From Polaromonas naphthalenivorans CJ2 (GTDB lineage Bacteria > Pseudomonadota > Gammaproteobacteria > Burkholderiales > Burkholderiaceae_C): a DNA stretch of 64,000 nucleotides. How positions within the stretch are numbered: position 1 is the first letter of the stretch; every line of letters begins with the position of its first letter. The notes under the pieces were generated by a model. That model saw only the letters and a program-made list of their open reading frames with translations. It was not told the origin of the DNA and ran no database searches. Both the position numbers and the translations under genes were made by a program. The stretch spans positions 62,001 to 126,000 of the forward strand of contig NC_008759.1 of the NCBI RefSeq assembly GCF_000015505.1, in the 5' to 3' direction. This document shows, one piece after another, positions 36,261-45,028 of this stretch.

Positions 36261-38521
36261 GCTATTCACACAAGGCCAAGACTGCGGCGGGCGCGGAGAT
36301 TCAGCCGCCCAAGGCACCTCCGATGACCCGGTCTCGAAGCCAGGTTGCCACGGCCTATGCGCCCGGTGCTCTTTTCACCTTCGAGGGCGGCTTAGGCGCC
36401 TGCTTGGCCATCCCGGACCAGCAAGAGCGGCAAACGCCTGCGGATATCTCCAAGGAGACGGCCGAGCAGATTCATCTGCGGGTGCGTGAGGTCTGGCAGA
36501 ACTGGTTCAACCGGGCCAGCACTGGAGGCACCGACAAGCACGCTGCATTGCCCGGGCAGTGCCTTGACCTCATGCTGCTGCGCGAAGGCCGGTACCACGC
36601 CCCGTCCCCGTCCCGCTTCGAGCTGGTGGACCCGCTGCAGATGGGCTACGTTCCCGCGCCGCTGGCCTTTGTCTGCAACGTTTGCCAGCGATTCAGGAGT
36701 TTTACTTCGGTCAAGGCCGCGGCTGACGGGCTCTCTGGCCTGGCGGGCGAGCCCTGCGGTGCAACGGGCCCCGAGCACACGGGAAAGTGCCGCTGGCGCC
36801 AGCTGGACGTGGTGTTCATCCACTGGTCTGGAGCTTGGGAGCCGCCGAGCCCCGGCAGGTGGGAATGGCGTGCCAGCACGGAAAAGCGTCCCGGTCAACT
36901 CCACGAACCGATGGGCCGATGCTGGTGTGGCAGCGAAAAATTTTATCTGCGGGACAACTCGCCACGCATCGGCCAGTGGTTCTTCCAGTGCGACGCAGGT
37001 CACAAAGACGGCGACAGCTGGATTCAAAACGACCCGGTCACCACCGAACTCCTGGGTGACCAGGGCACGGCCAGGCCGCCGCGGTGGCGGCGAATGGAGC
37101 CCATCTCCTACCGGGCGTCTGCTGTGTTCTATCCGCACACCGAGCAGTTCGTCGTGTTCTCAAAAGAGCAGAGCAGCCTGCTGCGGCTGCTACAGGAGGG
37201 CAAGCACCAGGAACTGGCCGCTTTCGTTGCGGAGCGCTACGGGATGGGGGCCGTCGTGCCGACGGCGCAGAGCATGCTCGAGACGCTTCGCGCGGGCGGA
37301 GAGCAGCACAGGCACAAGGTCCAGGACTATGAAAGTATTGCGCTGATGCTGAGCAACCCGCTGATGCAGGCTAACCCCGACATGGCCCGGATGCTGGAAA
37401 AAAGCCTGGAGGACAAGGCTCAGGACTGGCGAAATACCCCGGGGCTCATTCCCGTGGACCGCGAAATACCGCCATTGCTCTTGAGCCAGGCGCAGCTCAG
37501 GGCCGAGTTCGGCAGCCGCTACGACCCCTTCACCCTGGCCGTGGAGCACGAAGCGCTGAACCGAAGCAAGCTGTCTGCAACCGCGGGGCTGGAGGGGCGC
37601 GCGCCCTTTGTGCGGTTCAACCACTTGGACAAGGACTTGTCGCCCAGCACCGAGGCCCTGCGCACGGAGCAGCAGCAGGCCACGACGCGCCTGATGGGAC
37701 TGCTGGGGATGGCAGAAATCGGCCTGATTCGGGAGTTCGACCTATGCCGATTCACGCATGGCTTTACCCGGATGTCCAGCGAGCCCCTGATTGAAAAGAA
37801 CGACAGCGGTCAGGCGGTTCACTATCCGGTGCGGCTCAATTTGTTCCCCACCTTGGGTAACGGCAAGCGGCCCGTCTATGTGGTCACGCAGGCCAACGAA
37901 GCTATCTATGTGCGGCTGCGCCCGGAACTGGTCTATGCCTGGCTCAAGGGAGTCGGCGTTGGCGACCTGCCCGAATGGGACCCGGCGGGCCCGCTGAAGT
38001 TCGGCGCCCACCTGCTTCAGCTGGCACGTCCCTTCGGAAAGTATTTTTCTGAGCTTCACCCCGGGCCCGCTTCGACGTACCGCTACGTCTACACGCTGCT
38101 GCACACCTATGCGCATGTGTTCATGAAGTCCATTTCGGAGTATTCGGGCCTGGACCTGGGCTCGCTCAGCGAGTACCTGTTCCCGGCCGATATGGCCTTC
38201 GTGGTGTACCGCAACGGCACGACGATGGACCTGGGCAACCTGTCTGCCCTGTGGCGCAACTTTAACAACATCTTCCTGGAGCACCTGCTGGCATCGAAGA
38301 CGCTCATGTGCGGCTCCGGCAGTCTGTGTGACACCAATCCCCACAAGCCGGGGGCATGCCCTGACTGCGTGATGGTTCCCGAGACGTCGTGCCTGGCGAG
38401 CAACCAGCTGCTGTCCCGCGCAGTACTGCGTGGCGGCCCGGCCCCTCGGGAAGACAAGGACCACCAAGGGCAGGAAATCCCTGGCTTCCTGGACATGGCG
38501 CACGCACATGCCGCAGCTTGA
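36257..38521 (+). CDS. drmB: DISARM protein DrmB (DUF1998)
   Basis: A 754-residue protein that partners DrmA. Cysteine clusters that probably bind zinc occur at about 135-180 (CNVCQRF, then C-x-G-P-E-H-T-G-K-C) and 218-250 (RCWCGSEKF, FQCDAGH). The C-terminal DUF1998 region (about 610-720) has HTYAHVFMKSISEYSGLDLGSLSEYLF and the cysteine-rich block GSLCDTNPHKPGACPDC. DrmB contacts the DrmA helicase and gates DNA entry in the known complex. The start overlaps the drmA stop and the end overlaps drmC by 14 bases. Confidence 0.93.
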   Translation: MSYSHKAKTAAGAEIQPPKAPPMTRSRSQVATAYAPGALFTFEGGLGACLAIPDQQERQTPADISKETAEQIHLRVREVWQNWFNRASTGGTDKHAALPGQCLDLMLLREGRYHAPSPSRFELVDPLQMGYVPAPLAFVCNVCQRFRSFTSVKAAADGLSGLAGEPCGATGPEHTGKCRWRQLDVVFIHWSGAWEPPSPGRWEWRASTEKRPGQLHEPMGRCWCGSEKFYLRDNSPRIGQWFFQCDAGHKDGDSWIQNDPVTTELLGDQGTARPPRWRRMEPISYRASAVFYPHTEQFVVFSKEQSSLLRLLQEGKHQELAAFVAERYGMGAVVPTAQSMLETLRAGGEQHRHKVQDYESIALMLSNPLMQANPDMARMLEKSLEDKAQDWRNTPGLIPVDREIPPLLLSQAQLRAEFGSRYDPFTLAVEHEALNRSKLSATAGLEGRAPFVRFNHLDKDLSPSTEALRTEQQQATTRLMGLLGMAEIGLIREFDLCRFTHGFTRMSSEPLIEKNDSGQAVHYPVRLNLFPTLGNGKRPVYVVTQANEAIYVRLRPELVYAWLKGVGVGDLPEWDPAGPLKFGAHLLQLARPFGKYFSELHPGPASTYRYVYTLLHTYAHVFMKSISEYSGLDLGSLSEYLFPADMAFVVYRNGTTMDLGNLSALWRNFNNIFLEHLLASKTLMCGSGSLCDTNPHKPGACPDCVMVPETSCLASNQLLSRAVLRGGPAPREDKDHQGQEIPGFLDMAHAHAAA

Positions 38522-39356
38522 CTCGACCTTTGCAGTGCTGGCCAAGCATTCTGAGCTGCTAGAGCCCGTGCTGGGACTGGCGAGCAAAGGACTGCTCCGG
38601 GGCCCAACATCCCTGGGCAGCCTTGCGGGAAGGGCAGGCATCTCCCTGGCCAAGCTTCCGGAACTCGCGCGCGCCCTGCGGGCCGGCGCTGGCGCAGCGG
38701 TCTTCAGTGAAGCATCCATGGGTCAGTGGCATCTGTCGTGCTCGCCGGCTGTAGCGGCGGACCTTGCGCTCATGCTTCGGGGGCTGAACGTTTACCGCCA
38801 GCGCGTTCACGAAGACCGGGACCGAGTGACGGCCGTCATCTCGAAGCCGGCCGAGCCGAGCCAGTTCACGGGCACCCTGGAGAAAACGCTCGAGGGCTTT
38901 CGGGGGCTCGAAACCACGGCCGAGGCGCTGATAGACCTGGCGCATCGTGCTCAGCGCCGGTTTACGGTGATGTCGCCCTTCGTGGACAGCTCTGGGCTGG
39001 ACCGGCTGGTGGTGCTGTTCGGTGAGACAGGACCTGCCGTACGGCGCGAGCTGATTACTCGCCGGCCCTTCGACGTGGCGGTAGCGCCTCGCCTGCCTGA
39101 GCTCCAAGCGCTGGGCGTGCAAGTCTATGACTTCAGAATTGCACAAGAAAGGGCGGGCAGGAACGAGACGTTTCATGCCAAAGCGGTGCGCGTTGACGAG
39201 GACGAGTGCTACGTCGGCTCCTCCAACATGAACGAATGGTCCTTTCACTACTCCCTGGAGCTAGGCTTCAATGTAAAGGGCCGGGCCGCAAATCGGATAT
39301 CGCAGGTGCTGGACGCCGTTATCGAAGTTTCTGCGGTTGTTCATCTGGCAACATAA
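38508..39356 (+). CDS. drmC: DISARM phospholipase-D-like protein DrmC
   Basis: A 282-residue PLD-family protein with the HxK half-site FHAKAVRVDEDECYVGSSNMNEWSF (from about residue 221), where His and Lys, with the following Ser/Asn/Glu residues, form the active site. Upstream LAHRAQRRFTVMSPFVDSSGLD (about 140-165) is the first half of the PLD fold. DrmC is a presumed nuclease, often dispensable. The start MPQLDSTF at 38508 is preferred because the upstream part of the open frame translates drmB out of frame. Its stop codon lies inside the 148-bp repeat that borders the locus. Confidence 0.88.
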   Translation: MPQLDSTFAVLAKHSELLEPVLGLASKGLLRGPTSLGSLAGRAGISLAKLPELARALRAGAGAAVFSEASMGQWHLSCSPAVAADLALMLRGLNVYRQRVHEDRDRVTAVISKPAEPSQFTGTLEKTLEGFRGLETTAEALIDLAHRAQRRFTVMSPFVDSSGLDRLVVLFGETGPAVRRELITRRPFDVAVAPRLPELQALGVQVYDFRIAQERAGRNETFHAKAVRVDEDECYVGSSNMNEWSFHYSLELGFNVKGRAANRISQVLDAVIEVSAVVHLAT

Positions 39357-39500
39357 CGTATATCCATTAGCAATATAAAAGCACCATGCTAAATAACTCA
39401 CTATGGCCCGTCCCAAAAGCAAAACAGAAGCGACATCGCTCAAGATGACCCCCGAGGTCCGGGACCTGTGGGAGCGCTGCGCCGCGGCCGAGCACCGCAG
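39353..39500 (+). repeat. 148-bp direct repeat, right copy
   Basis: This is the intact counterpart of 27036-27183. It starts at the drmC stop codon and includes the promoter region and first 33 codons of the small RHH-like gene before hsdM. The dyad-containing segment here is GTATATCCATTAGCAATATA. Confidence 0.92.
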
Positions 39501-39609
39501 CCTCACCAACATGTTTGAGGTCATGGTGCGCGAGCACGCCAAGAAGCTCAAGCTCAAGCCGGCCCCCGTGCCTGCGGTCCCACCCACCCAACCAACAGAT
39601 AACAAGTAA
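39403..39609 (+). CDS. Small ribbon-helix-helix-like protein upstream of hsdM
   Basis: A 68-residue protein that starts MARPKSKTEATSLKMTPEVRDLWERCA. A short basic N-terminal strand followed by two helices (PEVRDLWERCAAAEHRSLTNMFEVMVREHAKKL) is the pattern of CopG/Arc-type RHH DNA-binding proteins; a Lys/Pro-rich tail follows. Nine bases separate it from hsdM. It could repress the hsd operon through the TATAT-N9-ATATA dyad just upstream, which is inference. The same 5' segment is present, broken, before the DISARM operon. Confidence 0.7.
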   Translation: MARPKSKTEATSLKMTPEVRDLWERCAAAEHRSLTNMFEVMVREHAKKLKLKPAPVPAVPPTQPTDNK

Positions 39610-39618
39610 TCCTAGGAT

Positions 39619-41442
39619 ATGGCTCAAAATTTCTCAGAACTCGCAAATTTCGTCTGGTCCGTCGCCGACCTCCTGCGCGGTGACTACAAAGCCGCCGATT
39701 ACGGCAAGGTCATCCTTCCGCTGACTCTCCTGCGCCGCCTGGACTGCGTGCTCGAAGGCACCAAAGAACAGGTTCTTGAGGAGCATGCCAAGCACAAGGG
39801 CGAAGGCGACGCCCCTACCAGCCTTGACCGCATCCTCAAACGCAAAAGCAAGCAGGCCTTTTACAACACCAGCCCCTTCACGCTGCAGACCCTGCTCGAT
39901 GACCAGAAGCACATTCGCCAGAACCTGACGGCCTATATCGGCGAGTTTTCGGCCGACGCCCGTGACGTGTTCGAGCGTTTCAAATTCCTCGAACGCTTAG
40001 TGGAGCTCGATGACAAGGACCTGCTGTTCCTGCTCATGCAGAAATTCGCCAGCATTGACCTGCACCCGGATGCCGTGCCCAATGAAACCATGGGCCTGGT
40101 GTTCGAGGAGCTCATCCGCAAGTTTGCCGAGGCGTCCAACGAAACAGCCGGCGAACATTTCACCCCGCGTGAGGTTATCCAACTCATCGTGCATTGCCTG
40201 TTTTCCGGGGACAGCGAAGCGCTATCCAAGCCGGGCGTGGTGCGCTCGATGTACGACCCCACCGCCGGCACGGGCGGCATCTTGTCCGTGGGCGAGGCGG
40301 TGGCCCGCTCCATCAACAAATCGGCCAAAATGGTGCTGTTCGGCCAGGAGCTTAACGATGAGTCGTATGCCATCTGCAAGGCCGACATGCTCATCAAGGG
40401 TCAGGACCCCAAGAACATCGTGCGCGGAAACACCCTGTCGGCAGACGGCTTCCCTGACGAGAAGTTCGACTACGGCGCGGCCAATCCTCCGTTCGGCGTC
40501 GACTGGAAGAAAGTACTTGACCCTATCAAGACTGAGCACGAGACAAAAGGCTTTGCCGGTCGCTTCGGCCCGGGCCTTCCACGCGTATCAGACGGCTCCC
40601 TGCTTTTCCTGATGCACCTGATTTCCAAGATGCGCCCTGCTGCCGAAGGCGGCGGCCGTATTGGCATCGTTCTGAACGGCTCACCCCTCTTCACAGGGGA
40701 CGCCGGTTCCGGGGAATCGGAAATCAGGCGTTGGCTGCTCGAAAACGACATGTTGGAGGCCATCATTGCGCTGCCCAACGACATCTTTTTCAATACCGGA
40801 ATCGCCACCTACATTTTTATCTTGGATAACGACAAGAAAGCTGACCGTAAGGGAAAGGTCCAGCTCATCGACGCCACGCGCATGTACACCAAGATGAAAA
40901 AGAGCCTTGGCAACAAACGCGTGCGCATCACGGACGAGCAGATTTCCGAAATCGTGGGCGTCTACTCCGCGGGTGCCAAAGATGCCAACTTCGAGCTGGA
41001 GTTCAAAGAGCCGGTGAAATCGACTGGCGGCAACCCGGCCGAGGCACCGGCCCTCCGGATTGTGTCCAAGGTCTTTGAAAACAAATTCTTCGGCTACCGC
41101 AAGGTGACGGTGGACCGCCCCCTGGCAGAAGGCAAGACTGGCAAATTCAAAAAGGGCGAGAAGGCCTTCGATAAGGACCTGCGCGATACGGAGAGCGTGC
41201 CGCTCACCGAGTCGATTGACGCGTACTTCAAGCGAGAGGTGCTGCCGCATGTGCCCGACGCCTGGGTGAACAAGGACGTCAAGGACGAAAAGGACGGTCT
41301 TCCGGGCAAGGTTGGCTATGAAATCAATTTCAACCGGTACTTCTACGTCTACAAGGCGCCGCGCAAGCCGGCGGTGATTGCAGAAGAAATTCTGGAGATG
41401 GAGAAGCGGTTTGTGGAGCTGATGAAGGGGGTGGTGGCGTGA
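39619..41442 (+). CDS. hsdM: Type I restriction-modification methylase subunit HsdM
   Basis: A 607-residue N6-adenine methylase subunit. The helical N-terminal domain (ADLLRGDYKAADYGKVILPLTLLRRLD) is typical of HsdM. GEHFTPREV is at about 178, the SAM motif DPTAGTGGIL at about 213-222 and the catalytic NPPFGVDW at about 290. It pairs with HsdS to methylate the recognition site and with HsdR to restrict. The stop overlaps the GTG start of hsdS by 4 bases. Its GC content and codon use match hsdR, from which it is now separated by 7 kb. Confidence 0.95.
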   Translation: MAQNFSELANFVWSVADLLRGDYKAADYGKVILPLTLLRRLDCVLEGTKEQVLEEHAKHKGEGDAPTSLDRILKRKSKQAFYNTSPFTLQTLLDDQKHIRQNLTAYIGEFSADARDVFERFKFLERLVELDDKDLLFLLMQKFASIDLHPDAVPNETMGLVFEELIRKFAEASNETAGEHFTPREVIQLIVHCLFSGDSEALSKPGVVRSMYDPTAGTGGILSVGEAVARSINKSAKMVLFGQELNDESYAICKADMLIKGQDPKNIVRGNTLSADGFPDEKFDYGAANPPFGVDWKKVLDPIKTEHETKGFAGRFGPGLPRVSDGSLLFLMHLISKMRPAAEGGGRIGIVLNGSPLFTGDAGSGESEIRRWLLENDMLEAIIALPNDIFFNTGIATYIFILDNDKKADRKGKVQLIDATRMYTKMKKSLGNKRVRITDEQISEIVGVYSAGAKDANFELEFKEPVKSTGGNPAEAPALRIVSKVFENKFFGYRKVTVDRPLAEGKTGKFKKGEKAFDKDLRDTESVPLTESIDAYFKREVLPHVPDAWVNKDVKDEKDGLPGKVGYEINFNRYFYVYKAPRKPAVIAEEILEMEKRFVELMKGVVA

Positions 41443-42677
41443 GCGGGTGGGCGCAGACGCGACTTCGCTATGTGACCGACCTCAATCCTCCGGTTCGTGC
41501 TGACTTACTTGCGGCGCTTGACACGGAACTTTCTTTCCTGCCAATGGACTCCATTGGCGAAAACGGTTCGTTGAATCTTGCGCGAACCCGTCCCATCGCA
41601 GAAGTTCGAAACGGGTATTCATACTTCGAAGACGGAGATGTTGCGTTTGCCAAAGTAACGCCGTGTTTTGAAAACGGTAAGGGTGCGCTCATGCAGGGCT
41701 TGGAAAAGGGCGCTGGCTTTGGAACAACTGAAATAACTGTACTTCGTCCAAAGACCGGGACAAACGCAAGGTACCTACGTTATATCGTTCAAAGTGAAAT
41801 GTTTCGGCAACTTGGTGTCGGCGCAATGACGGGTGCTGGCGGCCTAAAACGAGTGCCTGACGACTTCACACGAGACTTTAAGACTGTCTGGCCCGAGGCA
41901 GTAGCCCAAGAGCGCATCGCCAACTTCCTTGACGACAAAACAGCGCGGATTGATGCTTTGATTGCGGAGAAGGAGCGGCTTTTAGCGCTGCTTAATGAGC
42001 ATCGGCTGTCAGTTTCGGCGCAAGTCCTGGCCGAAGCATCCAGCGGACTTCGGGCGAAGTTAGGCTTTTGTGTTGACCTTCTTCCGGGCTATGCGTTTCC
42101 CAGCGATGAATTCAGTCGCGATGCGGGAAACATTCCGCTTCTGCGAGGTATAAACGTCGCTCCAGCCAGCATTCGCTGGGATGAAACCGTCTATTGGTCC
42201 CGTGAATACGATAGTTCGCTCGAGCGATTCAGGCTGCAACAGGGTGACGTCGTACTTGGCATGGACCGCCCCTGGATTTCTTCCGGTGCTCGTGTCGCCA
42301 TGATTGACGAAGCTTCAGCCGGTTCCTTTCTCCTTCAGCGGGTATGCCGACTTCGTGGGGGAGTGAGGCTGACCCAGCGATTTTTGTTCTTCGCCCTCTT
42401 AAGCGATGAGTTTCGGCAGTCTGTTGAAGTGGACTTAACGGGAGTCAGCGTCCCGCACCTAAGCCCGGAGCAAATTCTGCGCTTCAAGGTGCCTGTATTG
42501 ACAGTTGATGAGCAGAGGGTACGCTGTGACGTAGCTGACCGGCAACTCTTAAAAATTGAGCAGTTGGAAGCGCATACCCTTCAAATGCTTGACCGCCTCC
42601 GCGAGTACCGCTCCTCTTTGATTTCAGCGGCGGTGACGGGGCAGTTGGACTTTGACGCGCTTGAGGTGGCCGCATGA
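41439..42677 (+). CDS. hsdS: Type I specificity subunit HsdS
   Basis: A 412-residue specificity subunit starting with GTG inside the hsdM stop (GTGA). It has two target-recognition halves, each followed by a helical conserved region: ERIANFLDDKTARIDALIAEKERLLALLNEHR (about 160-192) and the C-terminal QLEAHTLQMLDRLREYRSSLISAAVTGQLD. The TRD parts define the DNA sequence, which cannot be read from the protein. The lower GC of the TRD segments (for example 41520-41850) compared with hsdM is usual for exchangeable specificity domains. Confidence 0.94.
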   Translation: MSGWAQTRLRYVTDLNPPVRADLLAALDTELSFLPMDSIGENGSLNLARTRPIAEVRNGYSYFEDGDVAFAKVTPCFENGKGALMQGLEKGAGFGTTEITVLRPKTGTNARYLRYIVQSEMFRQLGVGAMTGAGGLKRVPDDFTRDFKTVWPEAVAQERIANFLDDKTARIDALIAEKERLLALLNEHRLSVSAQVLAEASSGLRAKLGFCVDLLPGYAFPSDEFSRDAGNIPLLRGINVAPASIRWDETVYWSREYDSSLERFRLQQGDVVLGMDRPWISSGARVAMIDEASAGSFLLQRVCRLRGGVRLTQRFLFFALLSDEFRQSVEVDLTGVSVPHLSPEQILRFKVPVLTVDEQRVRCDVADRQLLKIEQLEAHTLQMLDRLREYRSSLISAAVTGQLDFDALEVAA

Positions 42678-42823
42678 CTGAAGAACAGGCCAGTCCCCCT
42701 GAGGGGGTAGTGCCGCCTTCTCGCATTGCCAAGGGTGTTACGACGCGGGTGGCCCAACTGTGACGTGCTTGCACGAGCATGTTTAAGACTTCGCCTTACT
42801 CACGCAGACCTCGTTCAGCCGCC
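42678..42823. other. Junction between hsdS and convergent hipA
   Basis: This short region has a CCCCCTGAGGGGG stem (around 42700) without a T-tract and no gene. It marks where the hipBA block joins the hsd operon. Confidence 0.4.
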
Positions 42824-44113
42824 TCAACCGAGGTCTAATATTGAGTATCCGGGGATGCGCGCAATGGTGCGTGCGGCTGCGGCTTCCGCGCTACCGTTGG
42901 CTACGATGGTTTCAAGGAGGCGGCTGGAAAGGGTCTTCCATTGCTCATCAATGATTTCGCGCGCTTGCGCCGGTGTGTATCCAAAGACCGCACAGTCAGA
43001 AAGAAGATTTTCCAGCGAAATTTCGCCGCCTTTCGTCCCGAAACTCAGCGCCAGGTAATTGCGCTTGCTAAGTTTTTCCGAAATAGTCAGGTCGAACGCC
43101 GGCGCGAGAACGAACTCGCGGTCAGCACCTGCCACGACACCGTGGTTCTTATCATGGTCGTCGGTGTTGCCTACGAGTGCGTTGAAGACGACACGACGAT
43201 ATAGCTCACGCACACTTCGCGTTGGCGAGCGCTCCCAGACGCGAAGCTGCCGCGCGAGGTTCGTGTATGAGCCCTGAAACGAGTATTTGGCGACCTCCGG
43301 ATTACTCCAGAAGATACTCCGCGCGCTGGCGTAACGCCAGCGCCCGAAGCCTCCCCCGCTCAACGGGCTGCGGTCGAATCGCTCAACAAGCAACACCGGT
43401 TTACCGTCGAGTTGACGAACGCTGTGACGCGGCACCGTGATATCGCAGGCGTCTGCGAGTGTGAGCAGCGCAGCCTCGACGCACGGCACCGGTGCAAGCT
43501 CGACACTGTCCTTCACGCTTATGCCCTTAACCAGCCAGAGCGCGCCGCCGTCTTCGAGAGTCAGCTTGGGGCGGACACCGCCTGAGCCTGCTTCGCCCAG
43601 CAGATACACGCTTTCCTCCGGAGATAGCGACTCGCCTGCTTCGACGCGCGCGTGCAAGGCAAGCGTGTACTCGAGGGTTTGAGGCGTCGTCGAGTGCGCG
43701 CGTGCTGGCGGGGTTTCGCGGCTGTCGCTAAAGGCGAGTGCGCCAACCGTTTGGCCACGCGCATGCAGTAGGTAACCCCGCTCATCCTGCACACCGATGG
43801 CGCGGTCAATGAGGCGCCGCCCCCAAGCATCGGGGCCGGCATCGAGTAAAACAGAAAACCACCCGTCTAGGGCAGCTGTTTCATACCGCTTTGTTTGGAG
43901 AGGCAGAATAATTGGGTCAAGAGGCACCCCGTCCTCCCGTTCCAGGTAACTGCGGCCGTATGTGAACGCACCAACAATTCCGACCTCGTTTCTTGTCCGG
44001 TCATAACGACCGCACAAGACCGGCTCGGCCTGGCCAGGCAAGTAGACCCATACCCATAGCGGTTCGTTTTCACGTTCCGGGGAATTCAATGGGGACGTCT
44101 TGTTAGAAATCAT
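42824..44113 (-). CDS. hipA: HipA-like serine/threonine kinase toxin
   Basis: A 429-residue HipA-family kinase. The N-terminal HipA couple domain (LWVWVYLPGQAEPVLCGRYDR) is followed by the kinase core: GSGGVRPKLTL near 165 (glycine-rich loop), KPVLLVERFDR, and the catalytic loop NALVGNTDDHDKNHG (about 312-326) with metal-binding APAFDLT. HipA kinases phosphorylate tRNA synthetases and cause dormancy. The start MISNKTS at 44113 overlaps the hipB end; the open frame goes further upstream inside hipB and is not used. The pair is inserted between hsdS and hsdR in the opposite orientation. Confidence 0.9.
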   Translation of the reverse strand: MISNKTSPLNSPERENEPLWVWVYLPGQAEPVLCGRYDRTRNEVGIVGAFTYGRSYLEREDGVPLDPIILPLQTKRYETAALDGWFSVLLDAGPDAWGRRLIDRAIGVQDERGYLLHARGQTVGALAFSDSRETPPARAHSTTPQTLEYTLALHARVEAGESLSPEESVYLLGEAGSGGVRPKLTLEDGGALWLVKGISVKDSVELAPVPCVEAALLTLADACDITVPRHSVRQLDGKPVLLVERFDRSPLSGGGFGRWRYASARSIFWSNPEVAKYSFQGSYTNLARQLRVWERSPTRSVRELYRRVVFNALVGNTDDHDKNHGVVAGADREFVLAPAFDLTISEKLSKRNYLALSFGTKGGEISLENLLSDCAVFGYTPAQAREIIDEQWKTLSSRLLETIVANGSAEAAAARTIARIPGYSILDLG

Positions 44114-44450
44114 TGTCAACCTTCTGGGAAAGCCGTACACGCTTTTCCGCGACCGAGAAGCGCAGGGCGAGCCCGTCACGGTCGAGCCCCGGGTCCGCAA
44201 TGAGGTCAAGCTCTTGCCCCAGGCTCATGCACCCTAGAACGGCGACGTATGCCCCCAGCGATGTTGAAAGTTCACCCCGCTCAACCGCTTCCACCGTCTT
44301 GCGCGATAAACCCGTTTTGTCGGCTATATCTTCTAGGCGGAGCCGGCGTGCTTGTCGCGCACTACGAATTCGCCGACCCAGCGATGTGACCTGGTTAGTC
44401 AGCTCAATGGGCAACAGGGAGAGGTTGGCGGCACGCGTCATAAGGACCAT
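44103..44450 (-). CDS. hipB: HipB-like antitoxin/repressor
   Basis: A 115-residue Cro/C1-type helix-turn-helix protein (RRLRLEDIADKTGLSRKTVEAVERGE, about 35-60). The gene directly precedes and overlaps hipA, the standard antitoxin-toxin order. HipB binds HipA and represses the operon. The dyad at 44451-44473 next to its start is a candidate operator. A second Met (residue 4) could be the start. Confidence 0.85.
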   Translation of the reverse strand: MVLMTRAANLSLLPIELTNQVTSLGRRIRSARQARRLRLEDIADKTGLSRKTVEAVERGELSTSLGAYVAVLGCMSLGQELDLIADPGLDRDGLALRFSVAEKRVRLSQKVDNDF

Positions 44451-44473
44451 TATAGTGTTTAACGGTAACTATA
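44451..44473. promoter_or_regulatory. Candidate HipB operator
   Basis: TATAGT (44451-44456) and ACTATA (44468-44473) form a 6-bp dyad with an 11-base spacer directly upstream of hipB. Autorepression through such palindromes is usual for hipBA operons. Confidence 0.5.
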
Positions 44474-45028
44474 GCAACCACAGATTCGCGAGGATTCTTC
44501 CTTGATGCCTGAACCCCTACAGAATTCACTTCTCCGCACAAACGGCGGCGCCCCATTGGAAACCCATAATTGCGCTGCGGCGTATCGTTGGGCCACCAGC
44601 GGAGTAAAACCTTTTGCCAAGGATTGAGGCTAAGCCGGGCTTTGCATGACAAACCTGTTCGCCTTTCGCGCACCGCAACCCTCCGACATGGTGGCCACAG
44701 CCGACCCTACCGGGCCAGAGAACGACCAGACATTGCTGCGCATAGCGCAGGGGCTGGCGTCGTCGTGGCAGCCTGGGGTGTTGGTGGTGCATACCAAAGC
44801 CGGGGTGATGTCGTACCGGCATGCTGCCAAACCTGCATTTTTTGAAGCTCACCCAAGCGGGCCACCCGTCCCCTCCGCTTTACCTGCTGAAGACTTTGAC
44901 GCCGCAGCCTCTACACACGGGTGTTGCCCGTCTTTAGCGGAAAGAACATAGAGCCCCGACTCGGGGGAGGCACAGGGTGCATAACTTGAGCGCGAGCCAA
45001 GCCGCGCCTTAGCAGCATCACATCACCC
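44474..45028. other. Region with a decayed gene upstream of hipB
   Basis: The region contains only the DUF1643-like remnant (44646-44951). The left 170 bases may include more of it in other frames (around 44570-44645). No intact gene is seen. Confidence 0.6.
44646..44951 (+). pseudogene. 3' part of a DUF1643-family gene
   Basis: The frame MTNLFAFRAPQPSDM...ADPTGPENDQTLL matches the C-terminal half of DUF1643 proteins (VNLFAFRAT-P..L...DPIGPEND). The family's N-terminal half, with its NPSTAD motif, is absent in frame, and a stop (TAA 44631-44633) lies just upstream. DUF1643 proteins are small, of unknown role and common on mobile DNA. I treat this as a remnant; a 101-residue product is possible but unlikely to work. 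Confidence 0.65.

Noticed and set aside
42690..42715. CCCCCTGAGGGGG stem after hsdS as terminator
   Set aside because: No T-tract follows on either strand, and such stems are frequent in GC-rich Burkholderiales DNA.
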